Shown: positions 7,101 to 14,820, numbered from the stretch's first letter. The stretch is 33,758 nucleotides of DNA from an uncultured bacterium (GCA_902761035.1 CACWIW010000145.1:1-33758), one strand, 5' to 3'. Notes: generated by a model not told the origin, from the letters alone. Numbers and translations are program-made.

Positions 7101-10039
7101 AGCCAGGTGAGACGGCGGTTCTGGTTGACCGAGCTCAGCTCGGCCATCATTGCCGATGCCGTTTCCACTGGGCTTTCCCACATGCGCTTCGCGGCGTTCC
7201 AGGTCTCAAGGCGGTAGCCCGTGCAGGTGTAGGTGTTGTTGCCAACGGTGACGGTGGCGGGCGCGGTGAAGGTTTTGCTTGCGCCGTCGCCGCGCAGGAT
7301 CCAGCAGCCCTTCTCGTCAACAGTCACCGCGCCGCCAGGCGACTCCACGGCAACATCCACGAGATTCGTCTCGGTCGAACGACCAGAACCGGCGTAGTAG
7401 CGCATATTATCAATTTCCATGTTGTGCGCGAGCTCCGCCTCGGTCAGCACGCGGTCGTAGAGACGGAAAGCGCGAATCTCGCCGGAGTATGCGCGGGGTT
7501 GACGGTTGGCTGTGCTGTTGTGGGCTGCGCCAACGGCATATCTGTACGTCCCGATGTCGCCGCTCTTCGTGCCAGACTGCCACGCATAAGTCGCTGTGTT
7601 TGTCACGCTTGAACGGGCACCGTCGATGATTGCATTGCCGAAGCGTCCGTCCCACGGCTGAAGGCCAATCGACAAGCTATTGACTTGGGCCGCGTTGAAC
7701 CGCAGATGGTCGCCACGATTGAAGTCCCCGGTTCCGGCGCGGGCGGTATAGGTGTAGAGATTATAGCGGTCGATGTTTTCGTTGCCTGGGCCAAAGATGC
7801 TCGGCCACTTTGTCGTCTGGATGGACATGTTGTGCTCGGCTGCGAACTGAATCGTCGCCTGGCGACCGAGAAACACGCTTCTGTCCATGTAGAAGCAGCT
7901 GCCGGCCGTGAAGAAATAGCCCTTGTCCTTCCACGAGCCTGCGCCGTTGGACGAGTCGAACGTCGTGAGCGTCAGGTCGCCGCCGGAGCCGAGGTTCTTC
8001 CACGTCGTCGTAGTCGGATCGTGCGCGACGCCAAGGCCCGCGTTGCGGATGCCGTCGAGTCCGAGAAGCAATCCGCCCTGCACGTAGTCGTCGGCGTCGA
8101 TCTTCTTGACGCCGCTCTTGAGACGCCAGTTCCACGTGATGCGCGCGCCCGTGTTCGCCGCGCAGTTCGTGTAGGCGAAGGACGCGCCGTCGTATTCGCC
8201 CGCGACCTCCCATGTCTTCTTCGTTGGGTTGTATGTCTCGAGCTTGTAGCCCGCGTTTGCGTACACGCAACCGTCGATCGTCACTGTCGCGGGAGCGGTA
8301 AACGTGTGGTTGCCGTTCACGTAGTACAGCCCACTCGCCTCTGTGCCCTCCGCACCGGCGCGGTTGGACGCAACGAAGACCGTGCCGTTCGTCACGACGC
8401 CGCGGAAACGCACCTCGTCAACGACGCGGTTCCACTTTAGATCGTTCTCTGTAAGCGTAGCGTTGTAGATTCGTACAGAATAGTATGTGCCCTTTGCGTA
8501 ACGGTTCGCCGTCTCGCGGGCGGAGCCGCCCCACGACCACTGCTTGGCACCCTTGTCGGTCCTGGACGAACAGGTCTTGCCGTTCGCAAGTTGAGTTCCT
8601 TCGAAGAGGTACTGGTTGGCCTTGGTGAAAAGCCCCGTCACGTACTTGCCGCCCCAATTGGCTATCTCAGGACGATTGTCCGTACGATACGCCTTTACCT
8701 TCCAGTGCAGTGTGGTGTCCCTGGTCTTGCCCCCAGCATTGTTCAGGAAGAATCCAAAGTCGTCGTCGTCCGAAGAATAGAAGAGGCCGGGATAGAAACC
8801 ACTCCCCAAAGGCTGTTGCGATGTCGGCGCATCAAGCACCAGCTGTATTGTCGAAGTCTCATGGTGCAAGTCGATGCCAGGCGATGCGAGACGCGCATAG
8901 ACGGACGAGCCGTCGAAGTAGAAGCCCTTGCCATCGGCAGTCCAGTAGCCGCCGTTGCCGGTGAACGGCGCGTCGGGTCCGCCGGAGACGAGGTTCTTCC
9001 ACGTACGCGTCGTGAAGTCGTGCGGAAGGTTCGCGCCCGCGTTGCGAATGCCGTCGAAGTGTCCGACAAGACTCGTCTGCACATATGCGCTCGGTTCCAT
9101 CGCCGTCAGTCCGGAGGGGAAGTTCGGCTCGACAATCTCCACGCGGCTGTTGGCGTCCGCAACCATCGAAGCGACGGCGGTCTTCGTCTCGCCGCCCTTA
9201 TTGGTGGTGACGGACTGCACGCCACGCGAGGCGAGGGCGAAAGATGTGTTCACGTCGTCGCACGTCCACACCCAGAACTTGTATCCCGCCGCCTTCACCG
9301 CCGCGATTTCGCTTTCGCTGGAGCAGGCTGCCGCCTGATAGTGGATGTCCACGCCGGTGGCATTGCACGCCGCGATCTTGGAGTTGAGCGTGGCACTGGA
9401 ATCGGAAACGTTGCTGAGAAGAAGCAGCGCGTCGTAGTCAGGGAGCGCGGCGCGCACGGCGCTGATGAGCGAAGCGTCGAACGCGATGAACGCGACGCGG
9501 TCCTTCGTCGCGAGCGGCTGGGCCTGCACGGCGGCGACGACGTTTGCGACGAGGTTGTTCACGTCGCTGCCCTTCAGCTCCACAATGCACTTCGTTGTCG
9601 TGTTCAACGACAGGAGCGCGAGGTAGTCCTCGAGCTTCGGAATGGTGTTCGTCGCGTACTCCGTGACGGACCAGTTGGTGCCGGCTTCGTTCGTAAAATG
9701 GCCAACCTGGACGTCCTTGAGCTGGTCCCATGTGGAGGCGGTGACGTTGAGGTTCGTGCCGGAGCCGGCCGTACGACCTGTCGTCGAGTTGTGGATGATC
9801 ACGGGCACGCCGTCCGACGTGCAATAGACGTCGCACTCGACGCCATCCACGCCGCGCTCGAACGCGAGGCGGAACGCCGCCATCGTGTTCTCGGGGCGGT
9901 CGTTCGACTCGCCGCGGTGCGACACCACCTCTGGCATCGCGATGTCGGCAAACAGCGATGATGCCGTAGCCAGGCAAACTGCGAGCGTTGCCGCTAATTT
10001 GCGAACAAAGACTTTGCCCGTTATTGACTTGCTATTCAT
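4115..10039 (-). CDS. Large secreted glycerophosphodiester phosphodiesterase with LamG-like and PA14-like modules
   Basis: Predicted extracellular or surface enzyme hydrolysing glycerophosphodiesters. The 1974-residue protein has a signal peptide (hydrophobic core about 14-30, cleavage near LFA-D). The GDPD domain (about 35-300) carries His41-Arg42 in SHRGE, PENT, Glu68 and Asp70 in VECDV, and His83 in IIHN, the metal and catalytic set of the family. Three LamG-like repeats of about 330-350 residues start near 318, 648 and 996, each opening YVQxxL...DGIRN. A PA14-like module lies near 1390-1530, then beta-strand repeats to a hydrophobic tail SFMLIVR. Start: ATG 10039 has GAAAGGAAAC upstream and precedes the signal peptide; the in-frame GTG at 10138 lies inside the preceding gene. 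It begins 13 bases after copy B, so may be transcribed from that gene's promoter. Confidence 0.87.
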   Translation of the reverse strand: MNSKSITGKVFVRKLAATLAVCLATASSLFADIAMPEVVSHRGESNDRPENTMAAFRLAFERGVDGVECDVYCTSDGVPVIIHNSTTGRTAGSGTNLNVTASTWDQLKDVQVGHFTNEAGTNWSVTEYATNTIPKLEDYLALLSLNTTTKCIVELKGSDVNNLVANVVAAVQAQPLATKDRVAFIAFDASLISAVRAALPDYDALLLLSNVSDSSATLNSKIAACNATGVDIHYQAAACSSESEIAAVKAAGYKFWVWTCDDVNTSFALASRGVQSVTTNKGGETKTAVASMVADANSRVEIVEPNFPSGLTAMEPSAYVQTSLVGHFDGIRNAGANLPHDFTTRTWKNLVSGGPDAPFTGNGGYWTADGKGFYFDGSSVYARLASPGIDLHHETSTIQLVLDAPTSQQPLGSGFYPGLFYSSDDDDFGFFLNNAGGKTRDTTLHWKVKAYRTDNRPEIANWGGKYVTGLFTKANQYLFEGTQLANGKTCSSRTDKGAKQWSWGGSARETANRYAKGTYYSVRIYNATLTENDLKWNRVVDEVRFRGVVTNGTVFVASNRAGAEGTEASGLYYVNGNHTFTAPATVTIDGCVYANAGYKLETYNPTKKTWEVAGEYDGASFAYTNCAANTGARITWNWRLKSGVKKIDADDYVQGGLLLGLDGIRNAGLGVAHDPTTTTWKNLGSGGDLTLTTFDSSNGAGSWKDKGYFFTAGSCFYMDRSVFLGRQATIQFAAEHNMSIQTTKWPSIFGPGNENIDRYNLYTYTARAGTGDFNRGDHLRFNAAQVNSLSIGLQPWDGRFGNAIIDGARSSVTNTATYAWQSGTKSGDIGTYRYAVGAAHNSTANRQPRAYSGEIRAFRLYDRVLTEAELAHNMEIDNMRYYAGSGRSTETNLVDVAVESPGGAVTVDEKGCWILRGDGASKTFTAPATVTVGNNTYTCTGYRLETWNAAKRMWESPVETASAMMAELSSVNQNRRLTWLYALTTGIRSAADYDVGDYVQQGLVANYDGIRNLGPENTHSLLGMFWHDSSYRDVPMIAASNTAFSAWNGLGHHFTAAEESFFELMEPISLGQNGTVQGVLDVSPAAQTTTYPTFFGFGYDDFSFFTRSNNKQRLESKYNTWIGDNLFVTGWEGKYFTWMTTDNTHYLIQGTAPGTGTTRNKTAGVPEKKFAIGGPNTYTGDNRKKRCMSGDYYALRIYNRALTEAELVHNRTVDEIRYRGNFTNANVTVACEVPFEGVEAPVAMPAGDYEVTGSFTFTASGLTVGESTLPVRYTIETWDGSEWGTPVEYESASYTYTAGAKVRLTWKWADPTVPVKATWTGLGDASNLLDPGNWSCVNAAGDVITAAPTNVTIVVINGTTSFSIPDGVTTFPWKKIQFGGDVHPALRCGTWSYNSNAGYTGTLPGVFTLLSAADTSLANLDNGSYSTTPSAWQAAHLKRQRVRFDGWFYVTPAQAGTWTVNQKFDDYYCFGIDGSWVVANPTYQALLIGTCDVSAGWHRFTIICGDTGGNGWGAYPGSAVQVEGVDAPISISWGDAPVRFAPSNFTFGTDAAPVITLSCDCDWSALGALTLMNGATIDLNGHNLTAQPFASDYIGAMITNSNDEVLSTVTFTVPEGKTLTGRVAICGNVKVVKKGAGTYCSYAKDCTYSGGTFIDEGRAQPPDGSGTDTLYCYDQFKAFSTNEIVVASNAVFDLRANYAYRSRVVLAGGTFTNTKADMTESGNGGSGIGRLTEDSILNCTPYSIVFGDHRTDAATATTLGATHLGGHTLTVNIDGNGKHLYVRNNYIFDGKIDILSGGWLHIVQPCEATNVDFKVNCALQIAAALSVRDYEAVWASNAETHNAGTAALNVYGTFTPAAGQKFYGCTMQNGSTIDLSGATGAFSTLSYYTSGSTNIKFAANANVTVNLAGRTDLRTIVKSENPFVVTWPEGLGPAANVTFQVDAETKRNHFKIIRDDERNGLRLARKPSFMLIVR

Positions 10040-10052
10040 TTTGTTTCCTTTC

Positions 10053-10247
10053 TCAAAGTGGTTCGACAATCGGCATGTCGATGTTGCGTTTCTTGGGGTT
10101 GAAGTTGATTCCGATGAGCGTGACAGGGCGCGGACCACCTGCCCACTTCGCCGCGTAGTCGCGCTCGCGAATCTGCCGTATCGCCGCCTTCGCGCTCTTG
10201 CGGTACTTGAACTCGAACACGTAAACTGCGGACGGCATCTCGATCAC
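10053..10247 (-). pseudogene. Detached nuclease-domain fragment of copy B
   Basis: A 64-codon frame from GTG 10247 encodes the C-terminal end of the PD-(D/E)XK domain: FEFKYRKSAKAAIRQIRERD onwards, ending KRNIDMPIVEPL. Against copy A the 7 bases ccgaaca are missing between 10260 and 10261, which shifts the frame. The catalytic Asp of GYAD is upstream of this frame and is lost, while Glu-x-Lys is kept. The GTG overlaps the TGA of the upstream part (GTGA), so coupled re-initiation is possible, but a working nuclease is unlikely. Confidence 0.75.
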
Positions 10248-11671
10248 GGCGTCGGCGTAGTGGACGCGACCTCCGGCTGCGGGTTGGCCCCAGTCATGGA
10301 CGCGAAAAGCAGGAAGTAGCGCTTCGCCTCCGCCTCGTTCTTGATTCGCCAGTCCGGCGGAATCGAAGCATAGAGCCTAAAGAGAGATTCGCAGACGTAG
10401 CCTTTCCAGTCGCCGGAAGCAATCTGCCGCTTCGCCACATCGACGAGCGTGTTGAAAGCACCCTCCCTCAACCCCATCACCTGCGAGAGGTAGCCGCGCT
10501 TCAGTGCCTCGCGTACCTCAAGGTTCGGCGGCGCGAGGACGTATGTGGAACTTTGGGTAATCTGCCCGTCAGGATCGCGAGGCGGCGGTATCACGTCCTT
10601 GATTGTCAGGTAGCCACCCTGGTACAGAAGCGACTCCATCGGCAGCGTCTCCGCATCGCACACGTCAAGCGTCATCGCGTCGGCGGGAACGTTCTCCAGA
10701 TCCTCAGGCATCTTGCCGGCCCTCTTGATGCGGTCGATGATGAGCGACGCCTGGCCCGTAGCCTCCCAGTAGCCCTTAAGCTTGCCGTCCTTCAATGCGC
10801 TGCCAAGCGACACTGGATTGCACACGCGCTCCTTCGAATCGGGCGAAAACCTGTAACCGTCATACCAGAAGAGAATCGCCCTCTTTGCCTCGGCGAAGCC
10901 CATGCCGTTCTTCGCGCCGAGCATTTCGACGTTCTCCCGCAACGGACCGTCCAGCTCCTTCGGCGTGTAGCCGAGGAGCGTCGCATATCGCTCAAACGAC
11001 GAGACGTCCGTAAGATGGTTCAACCCGGAGAACACCGAGAGCTTCGTCAACTTCGTGACGCCCGTCATCAGCAGGAATCGGATGGATGCGGAGTTGGCCT
11101 TCAGCTTCTCGTAGAAGTCGTGCAGGTCCGAGCGCACCTTGTTTAGCGTCTTGACGTCATCAAGAAACTTTGCGACTGGCTCGTCATACTCGTCGATGAG
11201 GACGACGATCTTCTTCGTCGGCGACTTCGCGGCCGCCGCCACAAGGAAGTCATCGAACTGACCTGATATGTCGCCCTCGTTCCTGTACGGGACGCCCGCT
11301 TGCGCGCAAAGACGCCGAACGAGCTTGCGCAGCTGCTCGCGGAACAGTTCGTACGTGCTGCCCACCGCCTTGGTCATCGTGAAACTGTACACGGGTGTCG
11401 GCGTCTTCCACCCTTCCCACGGCAGCTTGTCGATGGCGAGGCCCTTGAAGAGGTCGCGCCGTCCCTCAAACATAGCCTTGAGCGTGGAGAGCATGAGCGA
11501 CTTGCCGAACCGACGCGGACGCGCGATGAAAAGCTGCGCGTCCGCCTTGTGACGCGCAAGTTCGTAGAGAAGCGCCGTCTTGTCGACGTACTTTCCGCTT
11601 TCGCTCGTGATCAGCGTCTCGAAGTCGAACGTCCCCGTCGTCGGGACCTTTATGGGCTTGGTTCTGCGCAT
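10244..11671 (-). CDS. AAA-ATPase-like domain part of copy B (frameshifted DUF1703-type gene)
   Basis: Encodes 475 residues: the ATPase domain with RPRRFGKS (about 51-58), VVLIDEYDEP and MTGVTKLTKLSVFSGL, then the helical middle region. The frame ends prematurely as STTPTP just before the nuclease motif, because of a 7-base deletion relative to copy A. The ATPase half looks intact. Start ATG 11671 is set by near-identity to copy A (MRRTKP...) and by the extended -10 box 7 bases away; the in-frame ATG at 11779 lies upstream of this promoter and across the divergent gene. It is best regarded as a split gene or pseudogene. Alternatively, the two parts could be translated as coupled cistrons. Confidence 0.8.
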   Translation of the reverse strand: MRRTKPIKVPTTGTFDFETLITSESGKYVDKTALLYELARHKADAQLFIARPRRFGKSLMLSTLKAMFEGRRDLFKGLAIDKLPWEGWKTPTPVYSFTMTKAVGSTYELFREQLRKLVRRLCAQAGVPYRNEGDISGQFDDFLVAAAAKSPTKKIVVLIDEYDEPVAKFLDDVKTLNKVRSDLHDFYEKLKANSASIRFLLMTGVTKLTKLSVFSGLNHLTDVSSFERYATLLGYTPKELDGPLRENVEMLGAKNGMGFAEAKRAILFWYDGYRFSPDSKERVCNPVSLGSALKDGKLKGYWEATGQASLIIDRIKRAGKMPEDLENVPADAMTLDVCDAETLPMESLLYQGGYLTIKDVIPPPRDPDGQITQSSTYVLAPPNLEVREALKRGYLSQVMGLREGAFNTLVDVAKRQIASGDWKGYVCESLFRLYASIPPDWRIKNEAEAKRYFLLFASMTGANPQPEVASTTPTP

Positions 11672-11678
11672 GGCAACA

Positions 11679-11687
11679 ATTTTACCA
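11679..11687 (-). promoter_or_regulatory. Extended -10 promoter of copy B, leaderless arrangement
   Basis: On the minus strand TGG-TAAAAT, ending 7 bases before ATG 11671. The flank GGATTT-TGGTA-AAT resembles that of copy C. No Shine-Dalgarno lies between box and start. Confidence 0.6.
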
Positions 11688-11715
11688 TAAATCCCCTCGG
11701 CTGTGGGGTAAAATA

Positions 11716-11724
11716 TGATATAAT
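11716..11724 (+). promoter_or_regulatory. Extended -10 promoter of the lipoprotein phosphohydrolase gene
   Basis: TGA-TATAAT on the plus strand, with a transcription start expected near 11731. This gives a leader of about 21 bases that includes AAGGAA (11741-11746) ahead of ATG 11752. It is back to back with the copy B promoter in an 80-base divergent spacer. Confidence 0.6.
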
Positions 11725-11751
11725 TTTCACCGTCAAACAAAAGGAAACCAC

Positions 11752-12723
11752 ATGAAAAGACTAGTCCTGATCGCCGCACTCGCAGCCGCCGTCCTGCATG
11801 TCGGCTGCTCTCCCGCCAAGCGCGAAGCCGCGTCCATGCGCGTAGGCTCCTACAATATCCGCCTCTCTGCTGGCGACTTGGACACGCCCAACGCCTGGAC
11901 GAACCGCCAGCACGATCTCGTGGCGCTCATCCGCAAACTCGACCTAGATGCGATCGGCTTCCAGGAGGTCCGTCCCGACCAGGCCGAATTCCTCGACGCC
12001 TCCTTCCCCGAGTACGCGAAGTACGGCGAGCACCGCGGCGCGGACCGCGTAAGCGACGAAGCGTCCTCGATCTACTTCCGCACGAACCGTTTCGAATGCG
12101 TCAAGGGCGGCACCTTCTGGCTCTCAGAAACGCCCGACGTGCCCGGGGTCAAGGGCTGGGACGCGGCCTGTCCGCGCGTCTGCAGCTGGGCGCTCCTCAA
12201 GGACCGCCGCACCGGCAAGCAGTTCTGCTTCGCGAATACGCACACGGACCACATCTCGGCCCTCGCGCGCAAGGAAGGCATGCTTCTCATCATCCGGCGC
12301 ATGAAGGAATTCGCGCCTGCCGGCACGCCCATCGTGTTCACCGGCGACCACAACTGCCGTGAGACAGAGGAGCCGGCGCAGGCCGTATCGAAGATCCTGA
12401 AGAACGCGCTCTACGAATCGGAGACGCCGCCCGAAGGCCCCTGGCGCACGTTCTCCGGCTGGCAGTGGCGCGACCACGAATACTCCGCCGTGGACGCGAT
12501 GAAGCTCCAACCCCACGTCCGCAACGCCCGCAAGGGCTCGCCCGACGCCGACAAGAGGAAGAACGGCGGATACGTGTGGGAGGACTGCGGACCGCGCATC
12601 GACTACATCTACGTGTCGCCGGGCGTGAAGGTGAAGCGCTACGCCACGCACGCCGACCCGCGCCCCGGCACGCACCTCTACCCTTCCGACCACTTCCCCC
12701 TCACCGCCGAGATTGAACTCTAA
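11752..12723 (+). CDS. Endonuclease/exonuclease/phosphatase-family lipoprotein
   Basis: Probable surface or periplasmic metal-dependent phosphohydrolase; the substrate (nucleic acid, phospholipid or sugar phosphate) cannot be told from sequence. The 323-residue protein starts with a short hydrophobic leader and a lipobox-like LHVG-Cys19. Family motifs appear in order: SYNIR (Asn35), QEVRP (Glu72), NTHTDH (His164), TGDHN (Asp199, Asn201), RIDYIYV (Asp284) and SDHFPL (Asp313, His314). All expected active-site positions are present, at the usual length for secreted members. Start ATG 11752 has AAAGGAAAC 5-9 bases upstream and a clear extended -10. It is divergent from copy B and convergent with the DUF975-like gene. 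Confident family call; close to secreted members annotated only as endonuclease/exonuclease/phosphatase family. Confidence 0.88.
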   Translation: MKRLVLIAALAAAVLHVGCSPAKREAASMRVGSYNIRLSAGDLDTPNAWTNRQHDLVALIRKLDLDAIGFQEVRPDQAEFLDASFPEYAKYGEHRGADRVSDEASSIYFRTNRFECVKGGTFWLSETPDVPGVKGWDAACPRVCSWALLKDRRTGKQFCFANTHTDHISALARKEGMLLIIRRMKEFAPAGTPIVFTGDHNCRETEEPAQAVSKILKNALYESETPPEGPWRTFSGWQWRDHEYSAVDAMKLQPHVRNARKGSPDADKRKNGGYVWEDCGPRIDYIYVSPGVKVKRYATHADPRPGTHLYPSDHFPLTAEIEL

Positions 12724-12756
12724 CCAATTACGCCAAAAGCCTCGCTGAAAGTCTCA

Positions 12757-12789
12757 CGCAGAGGCGCAGAGAGGCAGAGAGCGCAGAGA
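12757..12789. repeat. Purine-rich short tandem repeat (GCGCAGAG-type units)
   Basis: Imperfect tandem units of CGCAGAG/GGCAGAG lie just after the lipoprotein gene's stop. They occupy the first part of the 256-base convergent spacer 12724-12979. No hairpin is evident here. Confidence 0.45.
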
Positions 12790-12804
12790 ATGCTCAACTT
12801 TGTG

Positions 12805-12933
12805 ATTGTTCACAAATCTAAATTGTTCACAAATGCCACCATTGCCACCAATACAAATTGGAGGACATCCCCCCTTCCGCAATTGACATTTGTGATTTGT
12901 GAACAATGGTGACAATGAAGATTTGTGAACAAT
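12805..12933. repeat. Four copies of ATTGTTCACAAAT in inverted pairs
   Basis: The 13-mer ATTGTTCACAAAT occurs exactly at 12805-12817 and 12822-12834. Its exact reverse complement occurs at 12895-12907 and 12921-12933. The flanks also pair partly, so the spacer could fold into a long imperfect hairpin. A T7 run (near 12956-12962) follows. It could be a bidirectional transcription end for the converging genes, a MITE-like element or an operator array. Confidence 0.6.
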
Positions 12934-12979
12934 GCTCGATGGAGAGTTAACGTTATTTTTTTGAGTGATTACTAACGCA

Positions 12980-13705
12980 TTAGCGCCCGGTTCGGTCGAG
13001 GAGGTCTTCGTAGAACGCGGCGTTTGCCGCCGCGAAGTAGGGCATGACGAATATACCTGCGAGTCCCCACGTTATGAACACGAGTAGGAACCAGCCAATA
13101 AACGAGCAGTCCAGCCAGGCAAGCCGCCAGCGATGTCCGTACATGAGCTTCTTAGATTCCTGAATCGCCCGCAATGGAGTCCAGTCCGGGTTGTCCGCAA
13201 GCAGGTAAAACGCCATGCGGTATGAATACGATGCGCAGATGCCCGGGACGATGAGCAGAAGCGACCAGAGGAAGACCAGCAGAGCGCGCAGCAAGCCCAG
13301 CGAAGCCGTGCGAACAGGCCAACGGAATCCTGAGAACACCTGAAATGCTGTCGCCCCGCCGCGCATGACTGAAATGGCAAGCACTGCGCAGCCAAACGCG
13401 AGGATTCCTTCCCACAGCGTCTTAGCAACAAATACGGCAATTCCGTATACTGGATCAATCTGCGGGATGGTAATCGAGCCGAGCGCCTTTTCATGTTCTG
13501 GTTCAAGCACCAGGCCCATCTGGTCGATGAAGTCGAGGGCGGGGACGTTTACGACAAAGCCCTGCCAAAGCCCGAACTGCCGGATTGCCACGTCGACTAG
13601 CGTGCCAAGCATGAAGACCAATGCGAAGCCTGCGATTATGGGCAGTAACCCGCCCTCCTTCATCTTGCCCCAAGCGGTGGTGCGTATTTCGTAGGACGTC
13701 GGCAT
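12980..13705 (-). CDS. DUF975-like multi-pass membrane protein
   Basis: Inner-membrane protein of 241 residues, function unknown. Hydrophobic segments appear near residues 22-42, 95-115, 138-165 and 203-230. The late region, with LLLIVPGICASYSYRMAFYL, ADNPDWTPLRAIQESKKLM and a final YFAAANAAFYEDL, has the typical pattern of DUF975 proteins. Start: ATG 13705 follows the pyrB stop (TAA 13707) after one base and has GGAG 6 bases upstream, inside the end of pyrB; the earlier in-frame start at 13738 would overlap pyrB and adds a non-hydrophobic tail. The tight spacing suggests co-transcription and translational coupling with pyrB, though no functional link is known. Confidence 0.8.
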   Translation of the reverse strand: MPTSYEIRTTAWGKMKEGGLLPIIAGFALVFMLGTLVDVAIRQFGLWQGFVVNVPALDFIDQMGLVLEPEHEKALGSITIPQIDPVYGIAVFVAKTLWEGILAFGCAVLAISVMRGGATAFQVFSGFRWPVRTASLGLLRALLVFLWSLLLIVPGICASYSYRMAFYLLADNPDWTPLRAIQESKKLMYGHRWRLAWLDCSFIGWFLLVFITWGLAGIFVMPYFAAANAAFYEDLLDRTGR

Positions 13706-13706
13706 G

Positions 13707-14783
13707 TTACGCTCCGAAGCACATGATCTGCTTTTCAAAGCCGAACGTCATCGCGATCAGCGCGGAGCGGATCCACATGCCGTTACGCATCTGGCGCCAG
13801 TACATCGCGCGCGGGTCGTGGTCGCAGCATGTGGCGATCTCGTCGCGGCGCGGCAGCGGGTGCATGATGATGCCGTCCTTCGGCAGGAGCTTCAGCTCCT
13901 CCGCGCCGAACTTGAAGAGATGCGTGTCGATGCGCGCGGACTCGCCCTTCGACTGGTCCCACTCGTCCTGGATGCGCGTCATGTAGACGGCGTCCGACAC
14001 CTTCACAGCGGCGCGGAGATCGCTGGACACTTCGTACTTCACGCCCTTCGCGTCAAGTATCTCCAGCACGTCCGCCGGCACCTGCAGCTGCGGCGGTGCC
14101 ACGAACACCTGGCGGATGTTCTCGAAGTTGGTGAGGAGGTAGCTGAGCGAACGCACGGTACGTCCACGCAGGAGGTCGCCGCAGAACGTGACGGTGCGGT
14201 CCTTGAGGCCACCCTTCGTCTCGAAGGAGCGGAGGAGCGTGTAGATGTCGAGCAGAGCCTGCGTGGGGTGCTGGTCCTTGCCGGAACCGGCGTTGAGGAT
14301 CGGGATCGGACGCGACGAGTTGGAAAGCTCCCACGCCATGTGCTCGGCGAGGCCCTTCTCCGGCGTGCGCATGATGATCATGTCGAAGTAACTTGAGAAG
14401 GTGCGGATGGAGTCCTCCTTCGACTCGCCCTTGAATTCGCTCGACGTGGCCGCGTCGCGCACGCTGCCCGTCGTGAGGCCGAGGATCTGGCAGGCGGCGA
14501 GGTGGCTCAGGAACGTGCGGGAACTGGGCTGCGAGAAGTACAGCATCGCGCGCTTGTGCGGGAGGAGAGACTTGAGGTAGAGCGCGCCCTCCTTGCTTTT
14601 CGCCATGAAGCGGATGCGGTTCGCGAGGGCTGCAAGGCGCTCTAGCAGACCGCGGTCGAACTGCTGCGCGAATAGCGTGTGGTACGGCGTGTTGGGAATC
14701 GCGTCGTTTTCCAGATAGGGACGCTTCGCCTCGAGCGGAAGCCGCTCGAATTCCTCCCATGCGATTTCAGTTAGTTTTGCCAT
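13707..14783 (-). CDS. pyrB: Aspartate carbamoyltransferase catalytic subunit
   Basis: Cytoplasmic enzyme condensing carbamoyl phosphate with aspartate to carbamoyl aspartate, the committed step of pyrimidine synthesis. The 358-residue protein carries the carbamoyl phosphate loop as QPSSRTFLS, where most members have the F-x-(E/A)-S-T-R-T pattern. Further motifs are FKGESKEDSIRT, HPTQALLD, GDLLRGRTVRSL, YMTRIQDEW and MHPLPRRDEI, all in the expected order. It is somewhat longer than the usual 300-310 residues because of N- and C-terminal extensions. Start ATG 14783 has AAGGAA 5 bases upstream and an extended -10 at 14821-14829. It is followed with one base spacing by the DUF975-like gene and diverges from the metalloprotease gene. 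No pyrI or pyrC is adjacent. Ornithine carbamoyltransferase is less likely given TRIQDEW and HPLPR. Confidence 0.9.
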   Translation of the reverse strand: MAKLTEIAWEEFERLPLEAKRPYLENDAIPNTPYHTLFAQQFDRGLLERLAALANRIRFMAKSKEGALYLKSLLPHKRAMLYFSQPSSRTFLSHLAACQILGLTTGSVRDAATSSEFKGESKEDSIRTFSSYFDMIIMRTPEKGLAEHMAWELSNSSRPIPILNAGSGKDQHPTQALLDIYTLLRSFETKGGLKDRTVTFCGDLLRGRTVRSLSYLLTNFENIRQVFVAPPQLQVPADVLEILDAKGVKYEVSSDLRAAVKVSDAVYMTRIQDEWDQSKGESARIDTHLFKFGAEELKLLPKDGIIMHPLPRRDEIATCCDHDPRAMYWRQMRNGMWIRSALIAMTFGFEKQIMCFGA

Positions 14784-14820
14784 TGCCGTTCCTTCTTAGT
14801 GTTCCAGATGAGACGCCGTT

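Noticed and set aside
4100..7612. Very long plus-strand open frame opposite the phosphodiesterase gene, and similar ones at 2465-3925, 8591-9961, 23620-26283 and 26923-28467
   Set aside because: They mirror clear genes on the other strand, have Arg/Val/Ala-rich translations with no recognisable domains, and lack start signals. GC-rich codon use explains the absence of stops.
10040..10138. Upstream in-frame start extending the phosphodiesterase by 33 residues
   Set aside because: It lies inside copy B, would hide the signal peptide, and lacks a ribosome-binding site, while ATG 10039 has a good one. The same reasoning rejects extensions to 11779, 13738, 20973 and 22600.
10053..11671. Insertion sequence with terminal inverted repeats around the AAA-ATPase/nuclease genes
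   Set aside because: I could find no terminal inverted repeats or target-site duplications. Similarity between copies simply stops about 25 bases upstream of the ATG. Any mobility would need another mechanism.
12801..12818. CRP/FNR-type operator (TGTGA-N4-TCACA)
   Set aside because: The spacer is 4, not 6, bases, and the site lies between the 3' ends of two genes rather than in a promoter. It is better explained as part of the repeat block.
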